This document shows, in pieces, positions 37,443 through 46,107 of a stretch of DNA of 64,000 nucleotides. How positions within the stretch are numbered: the stretch's first letter is position 1; every line of letters starts with the position of its first letter. The translations under genes were made by a program, and so were the position numbers. A model generated the notes under the pieces. That model ran no database searches, was not told the origin of the DNA, and saw only the letters and a list, made by a program, of their open reading frames with translations. This stretch comes from Bacteroidota bacterium (GTDB lineage Bacteria > Bacteroidota > Bacteroidia > Bacteroidales > UBA10428): positions 434,001 to 498,000 of the forward strand of contig JAEZZA010000031.1 in NCBI GenBank assembly GCA_023442525.1. Direction: 5' to 3'.

Positions 37443-39452
37443 ATGAAATACAGTTCATTCGCGATCACATGCCTGTGGATATTTATGGCGGTGACCTCTT
37501 CATGCAGCAAAGGATCAGTGCAGGTAACCTCACCCGACAAATCCATTCAGGTAAGCTTTTCTCTTGTCGACGGCCAGCCGTATTACGCCGTCAGTAAAAA
37601 CGAAATACCTGTGATAATACCTTCGGCTATGGGCTTCAGGGTATTGAATCAGAAGGGACAATTCAAGAATTACCGGGTGGTTTCTTCCGAAAAAAAATCG
37701 GCAGATGTAACATGGGAGCAGCCATGGGGTGAATTCAGATATGTTGATGACAGGCATAATGAGCTGATAATTCATTTAGCTGAGACCGGAGAGAATAAGG
37801 GCCTGCTTGATATCCATTTCAGGGTATTTAATGATGGTATAGGATTCAGGTACTCTTTCCCACAATATAAGGAACCGGATTCGGTAGTCATTATGGATGA
37901 GCTAACTCAATTCACGTTTACTGCCGACCACCAGGTATGGTGGATACCCGTGCATTCGGAGAACAGTTACTATGAAAGCCTGTACCGAAAAAACCGGATC
38001 AGTGAAACTGATACGATCAATACACCGGCAACATTTGAGACTAATGATGGTCTGTTTGTTGCCATTCATGAGGCTAATCTTACCGATTTTGCATCGATGA
38101 CCTTAAGAAAAACGGATTCGAACCGGTATGTGAGCGAGCTTGTTCCCTGGTCAAACGGATTCAAAGTATATGCCGAAACACCGTTTGTAAGTCCCTGGCG
38201 AACGATCATTATAGGAGAAAAGCCCGGAGATCTTGTTACATCAACTCTCATGCTCAACCTGAATGATCCCTGCAAGCTCGATGACATTTCATGGATAGAG
38301 CCTTCCAAATACATCGGAATATGGTGGGGGATGCACCTGGAGAAGTACACATGGGGCCGGGGGCCCAAACATGGCGCCACAACCGAACGGGTGATGAAAT
38401 ATATTGATTTTGCCAGCGAAAATAATTTCGGAAGTGTGTTGGTTGAAGGATGGAACGAAGGTTGGGATGGTAACTGGTCTGAAGATGGAACAAATTTCAG
38501 CTTTACAAAAAGCTATCCTGATTTCGACATTGAAAAGGTAACATCATTTGGAGTAATAAAAAATGTTCGTCTTACCGGCCATCACGAAACCGGTGGTGCC
38601 GTGGCAAATTACGAAAGACAAATGGAAGATGGCTTCGCGTTATATTATAAGTATGGTGTAAACGCGGTAAAAACCGGATATGTTAACAAGTACCTCGACG
38701 GGAAAGAATGGCACGACAGCCAGTTTGGAGTCAGACATTACCGTAAAGTAGTGGAAACCGCTGCAAAATACAAGTTAATGGTCGACATTCATGAGCCGGT
38801 AAAAGGAACAGGATTGCAGCGTACTTACCCCAATCTGATGACTCAGGAAGGCGGAAGGGGACAGGAATATGATGCGTGGTCGAACGACGGAGGAAATCCT
38901 CCATCGCATACAACAGTGCTTCCTTTTACCAGGATGCTGGCAGGACCGTTTGATTTCACACCGGGGACTTTTGATTTTAATTACAGTGTGGTTATGGGAA
39001 CGCGTGTTAACACCACGCTGGCAAAGCAGCTTGCACTCTATGTGGTTATTTTCAGTCCATTGCAAATGGCTTCCGACTTGCCGGAAAATTATACAGGAAA
39101 TCCGGCATTTGAATTCATTAAAATAGTTCCATGTACATGGTCGGAAACAAAGGTGCTGAATGCGGAGATTGGGAAATATGTTACAATTGCCCGCAAGGAC
39201 CGCAATAATGAGGAGTGGTATATCGGCAGCATTACAGGTGATGAGCCCCGGGATCTTGAAATCAGCCTTGATTTTCTAAGCGACAGTTTGAATTATAATG
39301 CTGAAATATACGCCGACGGGGAAAACGCGGATTACCGTAATAACCCCGCTCCGGTTGAAATTTACACACAAAAAGTCAGTTCATCCACGAAACTTAACCT
39401 GAAACTTGCCGCCGGCGGCGGCACAGCCATCCGGCTTGCCCCTGCCCATTGA
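37443..39452 (+). CDS. GH97 alpha-glucosidase-like lipoprotein (SusB type)
   Basis: This 669-aa protein has a lipobox-like TSSC (Cys about 21), a GH97 N-terminal beta-supersandwich (about 25-275), a TIM barrel (about 285-555, starting IGIWWGMHLEKYTWGRG) and a C-terminal beta domain. The barrel resembles the inverting SusB branch: VKTGYVNKYLDG lacks the nucleophile Asp found in retaining GH97 members, while Glu residues in MVDIHEPV and QEGGRGQEYDAW are kept. SusB itself is an alpha-glucosidase. The expected role is to release glucose (or a similar sugar) from imported alpha-linked oligosaccharides in the periplasm. Confidence 0.88.
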   Translation: MKYSSFAITCLWIFMAVTSSCSKGSVQVTSPDKSIQVSFSLVDGQPYYAVSKNEIPVIIPSAMGFRVLNQKGQFKNYRVVSSEKKSADVTWEQPWGEFRYVDDRHNELIIHLAETGENKGLLDIHFRVFNDGIGFRYSFPQYKEPDSVVIMDELTQFTFTADHQVWWIPVHSENSYYESLYRKNRISETDTINTPATFETNDGLFVAIHEANLTDFASMTLRKTDSNRYVSELVPWSNGFKVYAETPFVSPWRTIIIGEKPGDLVTSTLMLNLNDPCKLDDISWIEPSKYIGIWWGMHLEKYTWGRGPKHGATTERVMKYIDFASENNFGSVLVEGWNEGWDGNWSEDGTNFSFTKSYPDFDIEKVTSFGVIKNVRLTGHHETGGAVANYERQMEDGFALYYKYGVNAVKTGYVNKYLDGKEWHDSQFGVRHYRKVVETAAKYKLMVDIHEPVKGTGLQRTYPNLMTQEGGRGQEYDAWSNDGGNPPSHTTVLPFTRMLAGPFDFTPGTFDFNYSVVMGTRVNTTLAKQLALYVVIFSPLQMASDLPENYTGNPAFEFIKIVPCTWSETKVLNAEIGKYVTIARKDRNNEEWYIGSITGDEPRDLEISLDFLSDSLNYNAEIYADGENADYRNNPAPVEIYTQKVSSSTKLNLKLAAGGGTAIRLAPAH

Positions 39453-39461
39453 GGTCTCAAC

Positions 39462-39511
39462 AACTGTCGGACGCCTTGTATGGCCTTCGGGGAGAGAGGT
39501 GTCCGACGGTT
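39462..39511 (+). repeat. Dispersed palindromic element, copy C
   Basis: The arms AACTGTCGGAC (39462-39472) and GTCCGACGGTT (39501-39511) flank the core GGACGCCTTGTATGG (39469-39483). It occupies the gap between convergent GH97 and cheR and could act as a two-way terminator or mRNA-end stabiliser. Confidence 0.8.
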
Positions 39512-39516
39512 TGAAC

Positions 39517-40371
39517 TTAGTCTTTTTTCCTAAATATCGTCGGTTTTATATGCTCAAGCGGTAATGAAAACCCTGCCAGCGATTCCGAGTGGCCGAGAAA
39601 TAGATATCCGCCTTTGGCCAGAACACTGCAAAACTGTTTGATTATCTGAAATTGAACCTCACGGTCAAAATATATCAGAACATTTCGGCAGAAAATCATA
39701 TCAAATCTGCCCAGATGTGAATAATCTTTGTTTATCAGATTAAATGTCCTGAATTCAATCTTGTTTCTTAGTTCATTTACAATTTTGACTTTATTCTCCT
39801 GACTGTTCCTCCCCTTTAACAGGTACTTTTTCTTATAACTGAGCGGAACAGGATCGGTCTTATCTTCAGCGTAAATCCCGCCTTCAGCCTGTTGCAGCAC
39901 ACCCGACGCAATATCTGTTGCCAGAATGTAATAATCTAAATTTGTAACAAGTGAGTATTCATTCATAAGCATGGCAATCGAATAAGGTTCCTCTCCGCTT
40001 GAACATCCGGCACTCCATATATTCAGCCGGGTTTTACCTGTCCGGGCCAGATACTGTTGGATACCCTGATTGAGTAAAAAATTGAAGTGTGCAGGCTCCC
40101 TGAAAAAGTCTGTTTTATTAGTGCTTACGGCATCAATCATAACCGGAACCTCTTCAATCTGACCCTTGGGCGAAAAGAAGTAATCTACATATTCCGAGAA
40201 ACTATGACATTGTAATGCTTTTAGCCGTCTTTGCAATCTGCATTGAAGCACGATTTTCTTATTCGGAGGAAGCCTTATCCCGAAGTGATCAGCAATATAA
40301 GTGCTTAACCTGAAATATTCCTTTTCTCCTATATTTATAATATTAAACGGATTGGATTCTATACTAACCAT
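39517..40371 (-). CDS. cheR: CheR-type chemoreceptor methyltransferase
   Basis: This protein of about 284 aa has an N-terminal all-alpha CheR domain (about 15-75) and a SAM-dependent methyltransferase domain (about 80-280). The SAM-binding motif is IWSAGCSSGEEPYSIAM, followed by FDMIFCRNVLIYFD. It would methylate glutamates of the receptor encoded three genes upstream. The ATG at 40371 is preferred over a TTG at 40386 because it starts after the cheW stop (TGA at 40383-40385). No TPR extension is present. It is the last gene of the MCP-cheW-cheW-cheR operon. Confidence 0.92.
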   Translation of the reverse strand: MVSIESNPFNIINIGEKEYFRLSTYIADHFGIRLPPNKKIVLQCRLQRRLKALQCHSFSEYVDYFFSPKGQIEEVPVMIDAVSTNKTDFFREPAHFNFLLNQGIQQYLARTGKTRLNIWSAGCSSGEEPYSIAMLMNEYSLVTNLDYYILATDIASGVLQQAEGGIYAEDKTDPVPLSYKKKYLLKGRNSQENKVKIVNELRNKIEFRTFNLINKDYSHLGRFDMIFCRNVLIYFDREVQFQIIKQFCSVLAKGGYLFLGHSESLAGFSLPLEHIKPTIFRKKD

Positions 40372-40382
40372 AACCCTATTCC

Positions 40383-40871
40383 TCAATTATTAATTGCCTG
40401 GACCGATACTTCCGCCAGTTCCTGAACACTGAGCACCCTGTCGATATTCAGTACCATAATAAACCTGCCATTCTTCTCTATAAATCCATCCAGAAAATCG
40501 GGATTATATTTAATACCTAAATCAGGTACCGATTTAATACTCTTATATTCGAATTCTATAACATCCGTAACCTCGTCAACCAACAGTCCCATCAGCACAT
40601 TCCTGTCTTTGCCCGGAATATCAACCACAACAACCATTCTTTCTTCCATCTCGTTTTTGGTTACATTGAACCGTTTATGCATGTCGATTACAGGAACTAT
40701 TGATCCCCTGAAATTAAGAACTCCCGGAACGAATTCCGAAGAATTGGGAACCATGGTAACGCCTTCATATTGTATTATTTCAAGTACTTTATAAACGCTG
40801 ATGGCGAAATACTCAGTACCAATACGAAGATTAATATAACTGGTCTTATTATCAATATCTGTGTTAATCAT
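40383..40871 (-). CDS. cheW: CheW chemotaxis coupling protein
   Basis: This 162-aa protein is a single CheW domain: YINLRIGTEYFAISVYKVLE at the start, FVPGVLNFRGSIVPVIDMHKRF in the middle and GLLVDEVTDVIEF near the end. CheW couples receptors to the kinase CheA, which is not encoded in this window. It lies between a second CheW-like gene (12 bp upstream) and cheR (12 bp downstream), all on the minus strand. Confidence 0.93.
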   Translation of the reverse strand: MINTDIDNKTSYINLRIGTEYFAISVYKVLEIIQYEGVTMVPNSSEFVPGVLNFRGSIVPVIDMHKRFNVTKNEMEERMVVVVDIPGKDRNVLMGLLVDEVTDVIEFEYKSIKSVPDLGIKYNPDFLDGFIEKNGRFIMVLNIDRVLSVQELAEVSVQAINN

Positions 40872-40882
40872 TATTCCTATGT

Positions 40883-41308
40883 TTAATGTTTTAGCTGATT
40901 ATAAAAAAAATTGGTATCTAAAATCAATGCCAGTTTACCATCGACCATAATACTGCCTCCGGAAAAGAAGGACTGATTTGCAAACAGATCGCCCAGAGGT
41001 TTAATCTCTGCCTGGTGTTCACCAATAATATGATCTGTTGTTACAGCATACCTTTTATCATACTTATTGATAATTATAACCATCGTATCATTATGTGTAT
41101 CTGGAGGATAATTAAACTGCTCGCGTAATGATACAACCGGTACCATACTGTTCTTGTAAGAAATGTAGCTGTTGTTCTTATTCACCCGTTCGGCATCCTT
41201 AAAGCAGTATTCTATATCCAGCACAGGAATAAGAATCTGCATTTCGGCTACTTCCACCATTAAAGTATCAATAGTGGTCATTGCTTTTACTTCACTTTCA
41301 ACGTTCAT
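40883..41308 (-). CDS. Divergent CheW-like protein
   Basis: About 141 aa from the ATG at 41308; the frame is open to a TTG at 41335. It is a second CheW domain, more divergent than its neighbour: MVEVAEMQILIPVLDIEYCF, NSMVPVVSLREQFN, KRYAVTTDHIIGEHQAEIKP and GKLALILDTNFF. The MVEV-AEMQILIP opening resembles the CheW-like domain at the C-terminus of CheA or in CheV. Two CheW types beside one receptor suggests a mixed coupling array or a regulator of coupling. Confidence 0.8.
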   Translation of the reverse strand: MNVESEVKAMTTIDTLMVEVAEMQILIPVLDIEYCFKDAERVNKNNSYISYKNSMVPVVSLREQFNYPPDTHNDTMVIIINKYDKRYAVTTDHIIGEHQAEIKPLGDLFANQSFFSGGSIMVDGKLALILDTNFFYNQLKH

Positions 41309-41375
41309 GCCAGTACTTTTTATAATCGCTGGCAAGCGAATTGCCAGCGATTGTCAACCATTTATCAAGTGTATG

Positions 41376-43709
41376 TTATTTGAATATTTCAAAATCATCT
41401 TCGGCCTGAACAGCTTTCCTTGTTGTGCGGTAACTATACGAAGACGGTTTGGAATTCTCAGAATGGCCGTGTCCGTTGCCATTGCCATTGAAATTCTCAA
41501 TTTGTATTGAAGCTGCTTTAACTGCGGCAGCTTTCTGATCGTCACTTATTCTGAAAAATGAAATGGCTTTTCTGAGATTTTCTGCCTGGTTGAATAGTTC
41601 TTCAGCATTTGATGCCATGGATTCAGATGATGCAGCATTTTGCTGGGTCACCACATTCAACTGCTGAATCGCGCTGTTAATCTGGTCGGCACCGGAGTTC
41701 TGTTCGATACTTGCCGCGGTGATCTCCTGTACCAGTTGGGAAGTTTTCTGGATTTCAGGCACAAGTGATTCAAGAGATGCTCGTGTCTTTTCCGTTATTT
41801 TCAGGCTGTTTCTCGAAAGATTTTCAATCTCATCGGCTGCCAGCTTACTTCTTTCAGCCAGTTTACGGACTTCAGCCGCCACAACTGCGAAACCGCGTCC
41901 GTGTTCACCGGCTCTTGCAGCTTCAACGGCAGCATTCAGTGCCAGAAGATTCGTCTGAAAAGCAATATCGTTTACTATAGTAATCTTTTCAGCAATGGTT
42001 TTAATGGAATCGAAGCTTTCGCGACCGATCTTGCTCATCTCCAGCATGCTGTCAGTTGCTTTTCCTGAAATATTTTCAGTTTGTTTTGAATTTTCGGTAT
42101 TCTGCTGAATATTACTTACCATCTCCTCCATTGAAGAAGAAATTTCTTCGGTTGATGATGCTTGTTCTGATGAACCTTCTGAAATTCTTACTGCCACATT
42201 CTGTAATTGCTGACTTACTAAAACTATATTATTTATAGCAGCTATGAATTCACTGATAATCGATGCATTTGCCTTAACCATTTCGTCAAGTGCTCCCATT
42301 AATTCATCGTCATCGGAACGCTTTTTCAATGTTACGGTTAAATCGCCTTTTGCTACCAATTTGGCCTTATCCACGATCATACCGGTAGCTTCCTTCAGCC
42401 TTATTATCGCCTGGAAAATGCTGGCAAATTTTTCTTTAACGGCATGGGTATCGTCATCTCCTTCTGTTGCATTCAAAATGAAATTCAGCCTGCCCTCTGA
42501 AAGCTCCACCAGAGCATTGGTTAATTTTTCCACTTCTACGGATTGATAACCCGAAACTTTCTCTGCTTTTCTCATTGCATTTTTGATCTCTGTCTGATCG
42601 GTGACTATTTCGAATGCACCCATTACTTTCCCTGTTTCATCTTTAATAGGTACTGCGAAATAATTAATATCAAGCTTCAGATCAGTCAATGGATTAGCTG
42701 AAGTTTCACTTTCACAAACACTGCCATTTTTCATTGCCCGGCTGCAGGCACACTTGTCGGTACCGCAATCTTTAGTCTTGAAGAAATCATAGCACTTGGT
42801 GCCTTGCAATTGTTTGCTGGTTTTGTTGCCAATGCTTGCTCCCGTTTGATTCATGTACTGAACCGAATAATTAGTATCAATTGTCATTACGGGGATAGGC
42901 AAGGAATCAATAAGTCCGATCAGAAGATCAAGCACCTTATTAAATCCGGCCAATACCGGCCTGAATTCGAAATTAATATCATCCAGATGGGCACGTTCAT
43001 TCAGTTTTCCCGCTGCAGCAGCGTCAACCAGGTTTGTTGTTCGCTTAAGCAACATATTAATATTCGATTTTATTCTGTTGGCGATGAAAAATCCAAGAAC
43101 AATAGCAGTAATTACGCCAATGATAATTAACGAGAACATTAAAATCGATGAGCTTCGCGCCAGATTACGGTTTGATTCTTCAACTTTTGCACCTTGTTCA
43201 ATTTTACGGTTAAAAAGAGCCATTATGGTTGCTTCTGCCTGGGTATAAGATTTGGCAAATTCTGAATTACGAAAAGCAACGGCTTGTTCATCTTTATTTT
43301 CCCTGACAAGCGTCAGATAATAATTCAGATCCGTAACAAACTTGTTATAGCTGCCATTGAATTCGTCAAACATCTTACGTCCATCTTCAGTATGGATGGT
43401 TTTGTCGTACTGGTTGATTGCAGAATCAATCTCTGTCAGTGCCATTTTTACCTGGTTATCATAGCGGGCAATCTCTTCAGGGTTGTCAGTTTCGAGCATA
43501 TCACGGTATACCGACCTCATTTCCTGGAATGTAGATCTTATTTCACCGATATTGCCAACACCCAGAACAATTCTTTCATATAGGTACTGATCACTCGCAT
43601 CCAACTTATTAATACGAATGATACCATAGACACCGATTAAACATGCGATAACCGCTACAGCTAAGAAACCGCTGATGAGCCTGGTCTGAATTGTTAAATT
43701 TTTAAACAT
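41376..43709 (-). CDS. Methyl-accepting chemotaxis protein with 4HB sensor, HAMP and cysteine-rich PAS domain
   Basis: This 777-aa receptor has TM1 (about 11-30), a periplasmic four-helix-bundle sensor (about 32-185), TM2 (about 187-210) and HAMP (about 212-265). A cytoplasmic PAS domain (about 266-380) contains a cysteine-rich stretch with Cys in CYDFF, KDCG, DKCACS and SVCES. An HAMP-like linker and a signalling domain (about 470-730) follow, with the tip motif AFQTNLLALNAAVEAARAGE. The Cys cluster could bind a metal, Fe-S cluster or haem, or respond to redox state. It heads the operon with two CheW genes and cheR. Confidence 0.93.
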   Translation of the reverse strand: MFKNLTIQTRLISGFLAVAVIACLIGVYGIIRINKLDASDQYLYERIVLGVGNIGEIRSTFQEMRSVYRDMLETDNPEEIARYDNQVKMALTEIDSAINQYDKTIHTEDGRKMFDEFNGSYNKFVTDLNYYLTLVRENKDEQAVAFRNSEFAKSYTQAEATIMALFNRKIEQGAKVEESNRNLARSSSILMFSLIIIGVITAIVLGFFIANRIKSNINMLLKRTTNLVDAAAAGKLNERAHLDDINFEFRPVLAGFNKVLDLLIGLIDSLPIPVMTIDTNYSVQYMNQTGASIGNKTSKQLQGTKCYDFFKTKDCGTDKCACSRAMKNGSVCESETSANPLTDLKLDINYFAVPIKDETGKVMGAFEIVTDQTEIKNAMRKAEKVSGYQSVEVEKLTNALVELSEGRLNFILNATEGDDDTHAVKEKFASIFQAIIRLKEATGMIVDKAKLVAKGDLTVTLKKRSDDDELMGALDEMVKANASIISEFIAAINNIVLVSQQLQNVAVRISEGSSEQASSTEEISSSMEEMVSNIQQNTENSKQTENISGKATDSMLEMSKIGRESFDSIKTIAEKITIVNDIAFQTNLLALNAAVEAARAGEHGRGFAVVAAEVRKLAERSKLAADEIENLSRNSLKITEKTRASLESLVPEIQKTSQLVQEITAASIEQNSGADQINSAIQQLNVVTQQNAASSESMASNAEELFNQAENLRKAISFFRISDDQKAAAVKAASIQIENFNGNGNGHGHSENSKPSSYSYRTTRKAVQAEDDFEIFK

Positions 43710-43759
43710 GGAATTTTTACTTTTTTGAGATTAGATGATCTGTAGTTATTGGAAAAGGT

Positions 43760-43781
43760 CAACCTGTATAAAGACAGGTTG
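43760..43781. promoter_or_regulatory. CAACCTGT-N6-ACAGGTTG hairpin in the MCP leader
   Basis: A perfect 8-bp inverted repeat lies about 50 bp upstream of the receptor's start codon, so it would fall in the 5' untranslated RNA or overlap the promoter. Confidence 0.45.
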
Positions 43782-43915
43782 GTCATTTCAAAATATTATT
43801 GGGACCTTATAAATCATTCATGGTTAATTATCCGGGAGCCGGTTATTTTACGATGATGTTAAATTTCAGGATTGAGTTATGTGATGGGTTTCAAAAAGTT
43901 TTTTCTTTGAATTGA

Positions 43916-43933
43916 AATTGTCATCTGACAATT
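43916..43933. promoter_or_regulatory. AATTGTCA-TC-TGACAATT palindrome, candidate Crp/Fnr operator
   Basis: An 8+8 bp palindrome with a 2-bp centre sits between the divergent MCP operon and the Crp/Fnr gene. A further TTGTCAATTG half-site follows at about 43947-43956. The symmetry fits a dimeric Crp/Fnr-type regulator controlling itself and/or the chemosensory operon. Confidence 0.5.
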
Positions 43934-44045
43934 AAAAAATTTTAATTTGTCAATTGAAAAACTAAAATCTGCAGTGATCTGATCGTTTAACTTGCACGGG
44001 ACAAAAAAATCTATAACTTGCTTAACTATTTATGAACAGCCCTTT

Positions 44046-44738
44046 ATGGTAAATTTGAAGAAAGAAAACCATTTCTATCATTGTCATGAAAAGTGCCTTT
44101 TCTCTTTTATCAACGGATTAAAAGAAAGGGATCATCATAATAATCACCGCGAAGTAATTTTCCGGAAGGGCGAGACCATCTTCAAGCAGGGGACTTTTAT
44201 TTCAAAGCTTATTTTCATAAAGAAGGGTCTTATTAAAACCTGTGTGGAGGGTTCAAACGGTAAAGACCTTATTGTAAAGATATACCGGAGCGGAGAACAT
44301 CTCGGTCTCACAGGTGTATATGGCCGCAATGAGAGTAAGTTTACTGCCATAGCCCTTAAGGAGACACAAATCTGCATGGTGGAAATAAATTACTTTAAGA
44401 AAGCCCTCGAAACCGATATTGGACTTAACCAGAAGTTTCTGGAGTTATGCATAAATGAACATAACTTTTTATTTTACCGCCTTAATATACTGGGGACTAA
44501 AAATCTGCATGGAAGACTGGCAGATGCTCTCATTTATCTTTCACAGGAACCATTTGCCCAGGAAAATGTGTATGAAAACTTAACCCGCAAGGAACTGGCT
44601 GAATTATCTGCCATGTCGGTTGAGAGTATGATCCGGCTTCTTAATGAATTCAAGAATGACAAAATAATTACTACAAACGGTAAATCAATTGAAATCAATA
44701 ATATAGACCTGATAAATATACTTAGCAAATCATGTTAA
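44046..44738 (+). CDS. Crp/Fnr-family transcriptional regulator
   Basis: About 230 aa from the ATG at 44046; an upstream TTG at 43992 is possible but weak. It has an N-terminal HCHEKC stretch that could bind a metal or cluster, and a cyclic-nucleotide-binding-like domain (about 30-145, with FRKGETIFKQGTFISKLIFI). A C-terminal Crp-type winged helix (about 160-225, LTRKELAELSAMSVESMIRLL) follows. It is divergent from the chemosensory operon. Bacteroidetes members of this family often answer to redox, oxygen or stress signals. The effector here is unknown. Confidence 0.9.
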   Translation: MVNLKKENHFYHCHEKCLFSFINGLKERDHHNNHREVIFRKGETIFKQGTFISKLIFIKKGLIKTCVEGSNGKDLIVKIYRSGEHLGLTGVYGRNESKFTAIALKETQICMVEINYFKKALETDIGLNQKFLELCINEHNFLFYRLNILGTKNLHGRLADALIYLSQEPFAQENVYENLTRKELAELSAMSVESMIRLLNEFKNDKIITTNGKSIEINNIDLINILSKSC

Positions 44739-44845
44739 TCCAACATCCATTTCCAAACAGGTACAACCGGTATACCTTGGAGTTCATCTTCCTGATCCAA
44801 TGTAATAATAATACCGTTCTTGCACCTGGTTTCATTCATAGCGGA
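44735..44845 (-). pseudogene. C-terminal relic of a DUF4143/AAA ATPase-type protein
   Basis: On the minus strand a short frame reads FQSAMNETRCKNGIIITLDQ, then EDELQGIPVVPVWKWMLD and a stop. The NGIIITLD...GIPVVPVWKWML ending resembles the last 35 residues of AAA ATPases carrying DUF4143. Nothing else of the gene remains between crp and the AlkZ-like gene. The identification rests on a short match. Confidence 0.45.
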
Positions 44846-44885
44846 CTGAAAGGAGCGATGAATAATGAAGTAGTTGGAAAACCTA

Positions 44886-45942
44886 TTAAACAGTGATTCT
44901 CATATCCAAAAATCCCCCCAACCTTGAAACAACCCCATTAAAAGCTTTTGTTTGCTCTTTATCCGGTGGTTTGAAAAAGTCATATTGCAGCTGAACTTCA
45001 TTCTTTACAATTGTCCGCTTCCAGGTTCCGATTACCTGGCCGCCAAACACAATCATACTGGTATATTTCAGTGATGCCCTGTTTTCAGAAGCCAGGATAG
45101 CACTTCTGTCTTTATATCCCATTATATACTCATCGTATGTTGGCAACAGATGCATTTTTTAAACGTTGTTTCCGATTGAGTCCATTTTCGGGATAAAGAA
45201 AGTATTCCTTTTGCCCGATTACTTCTTTTTGAAGTTGCCCTTGAATAGCCTCGATACCCTTCCTGCAGTCGTTTATGGTTAGTCCCGACCATGTTGCCAT
45301 GTCCGCAACTGTTGCCGGGCTCCTGCTTCTGAAATATCTATTTGCCAGTTCGGCCAGTGCTTCCTCCTTATCAAATATTCTTTTATGCTTCACTCTTTCA
45401 TCCAGCAATGCATAAGTTTGCTGGTTGCCTTGTTTTGCTCCACTACAAATTATACCTTCCAGTTCGGCATACATCAGAATATAAGCCAGGCGGAATCCTT
45501 CGGTAATTAATTTATTCTTTTTTAATTCGGTATTAATATCATTCCGGTTGAGGTGTTTCCCGACCTCAAGAGTTTTCACCAGAATGTTACTGCAACGATT
45601 AAAAAAGGTATTGTCCATTTCCAACATGCGATACATATAAGCATTGGCTGCATGCACTCTTGGAGCCGTTAACCTGAGCAGCCAATGAATGTCGTTTGCA
45701 GACACAAAATGCCAGGTCGGCCTGAGCAGGTGAGTTCGCAAAATTCGTCCCTCATTCAGTTCTTTCTCGATATCCTTGTCGCTGAGATGTGGAAGTCGTA
45801 AACCAAGTCCCCATTTTGTCTGAGCGTATTCCTGACCCTGCATGGCAGCGAACCATTCAACCATTTCAACTGCCGAAGTAATTGTCGGATCGGCAAGTTG
45901 CTGATTAAACAGCCTGATTTCGGCTATTTCAGGTAAGGTCAT
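44886..45942 (-). pseudogene. AlkZ-like winged-helix DNA glycosylase gene with a one-base frameshift
   Basis: The N-terminal frame (45942 to 45130, 270 aa) and the C-terminal frame (from about 45155 to 44886) together make one full HTH_42/AlkZ-type protein of about 355 aa. A QGQ motif (residues 35-37) matches the QxQ motif of AlkZ-like crosslink glycosylases. The break lies at a run of six A residues around 45157-45162, where one A fewer would join KQRLK to MHLLPTYDEYIMGYKDRS. It may be a true mutation, a sequencing error, or slippage at the A run. AlkZ-like enzymes unhook DNA interstrand crosslinks. Confidence 0.8.
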
Positions 45943-46107
45943 TTCTAATTTTCAGGGAGAACAAGGAACTTTATTTAAAGTTTGGTATTTTGGTATTTGT
46001 TTGTTTTGATACCGCAAACGTTGTGGTGAGGTTATTTAACTACTTCAAACAACATCATACAATATTAAACGCGGAGCCGAAGGCGGAGCTTTAAACCCAT
46101 ATGAAAA
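45943..46107. repeat. Intergenic region with dispersed CGCGGAGC repeat
   Basis: No gene was found. Near 46055-46095 it carries CAAACAACATCA and AACGCGGAGCCGAAGGCGGAGC, related to the repeats near 1828-1845 and 13671-13692. Confidence 0.55.

Noticed and set aside
44886..45155. Separate 89-aa gene beginning MHLLPTYDEY
   Set aside because: It is the C-terminal part of the AlkZ-like protein in a shifted frame, not an independent gene.
45157..45162. Programmed frameshift at the A6 run
   Set aside because: No downstream pseudoknot or stimulatory hairpin was recognised and relatives are not known to use one; mutation or sequencing error is simpler. Kept only as an alternative.
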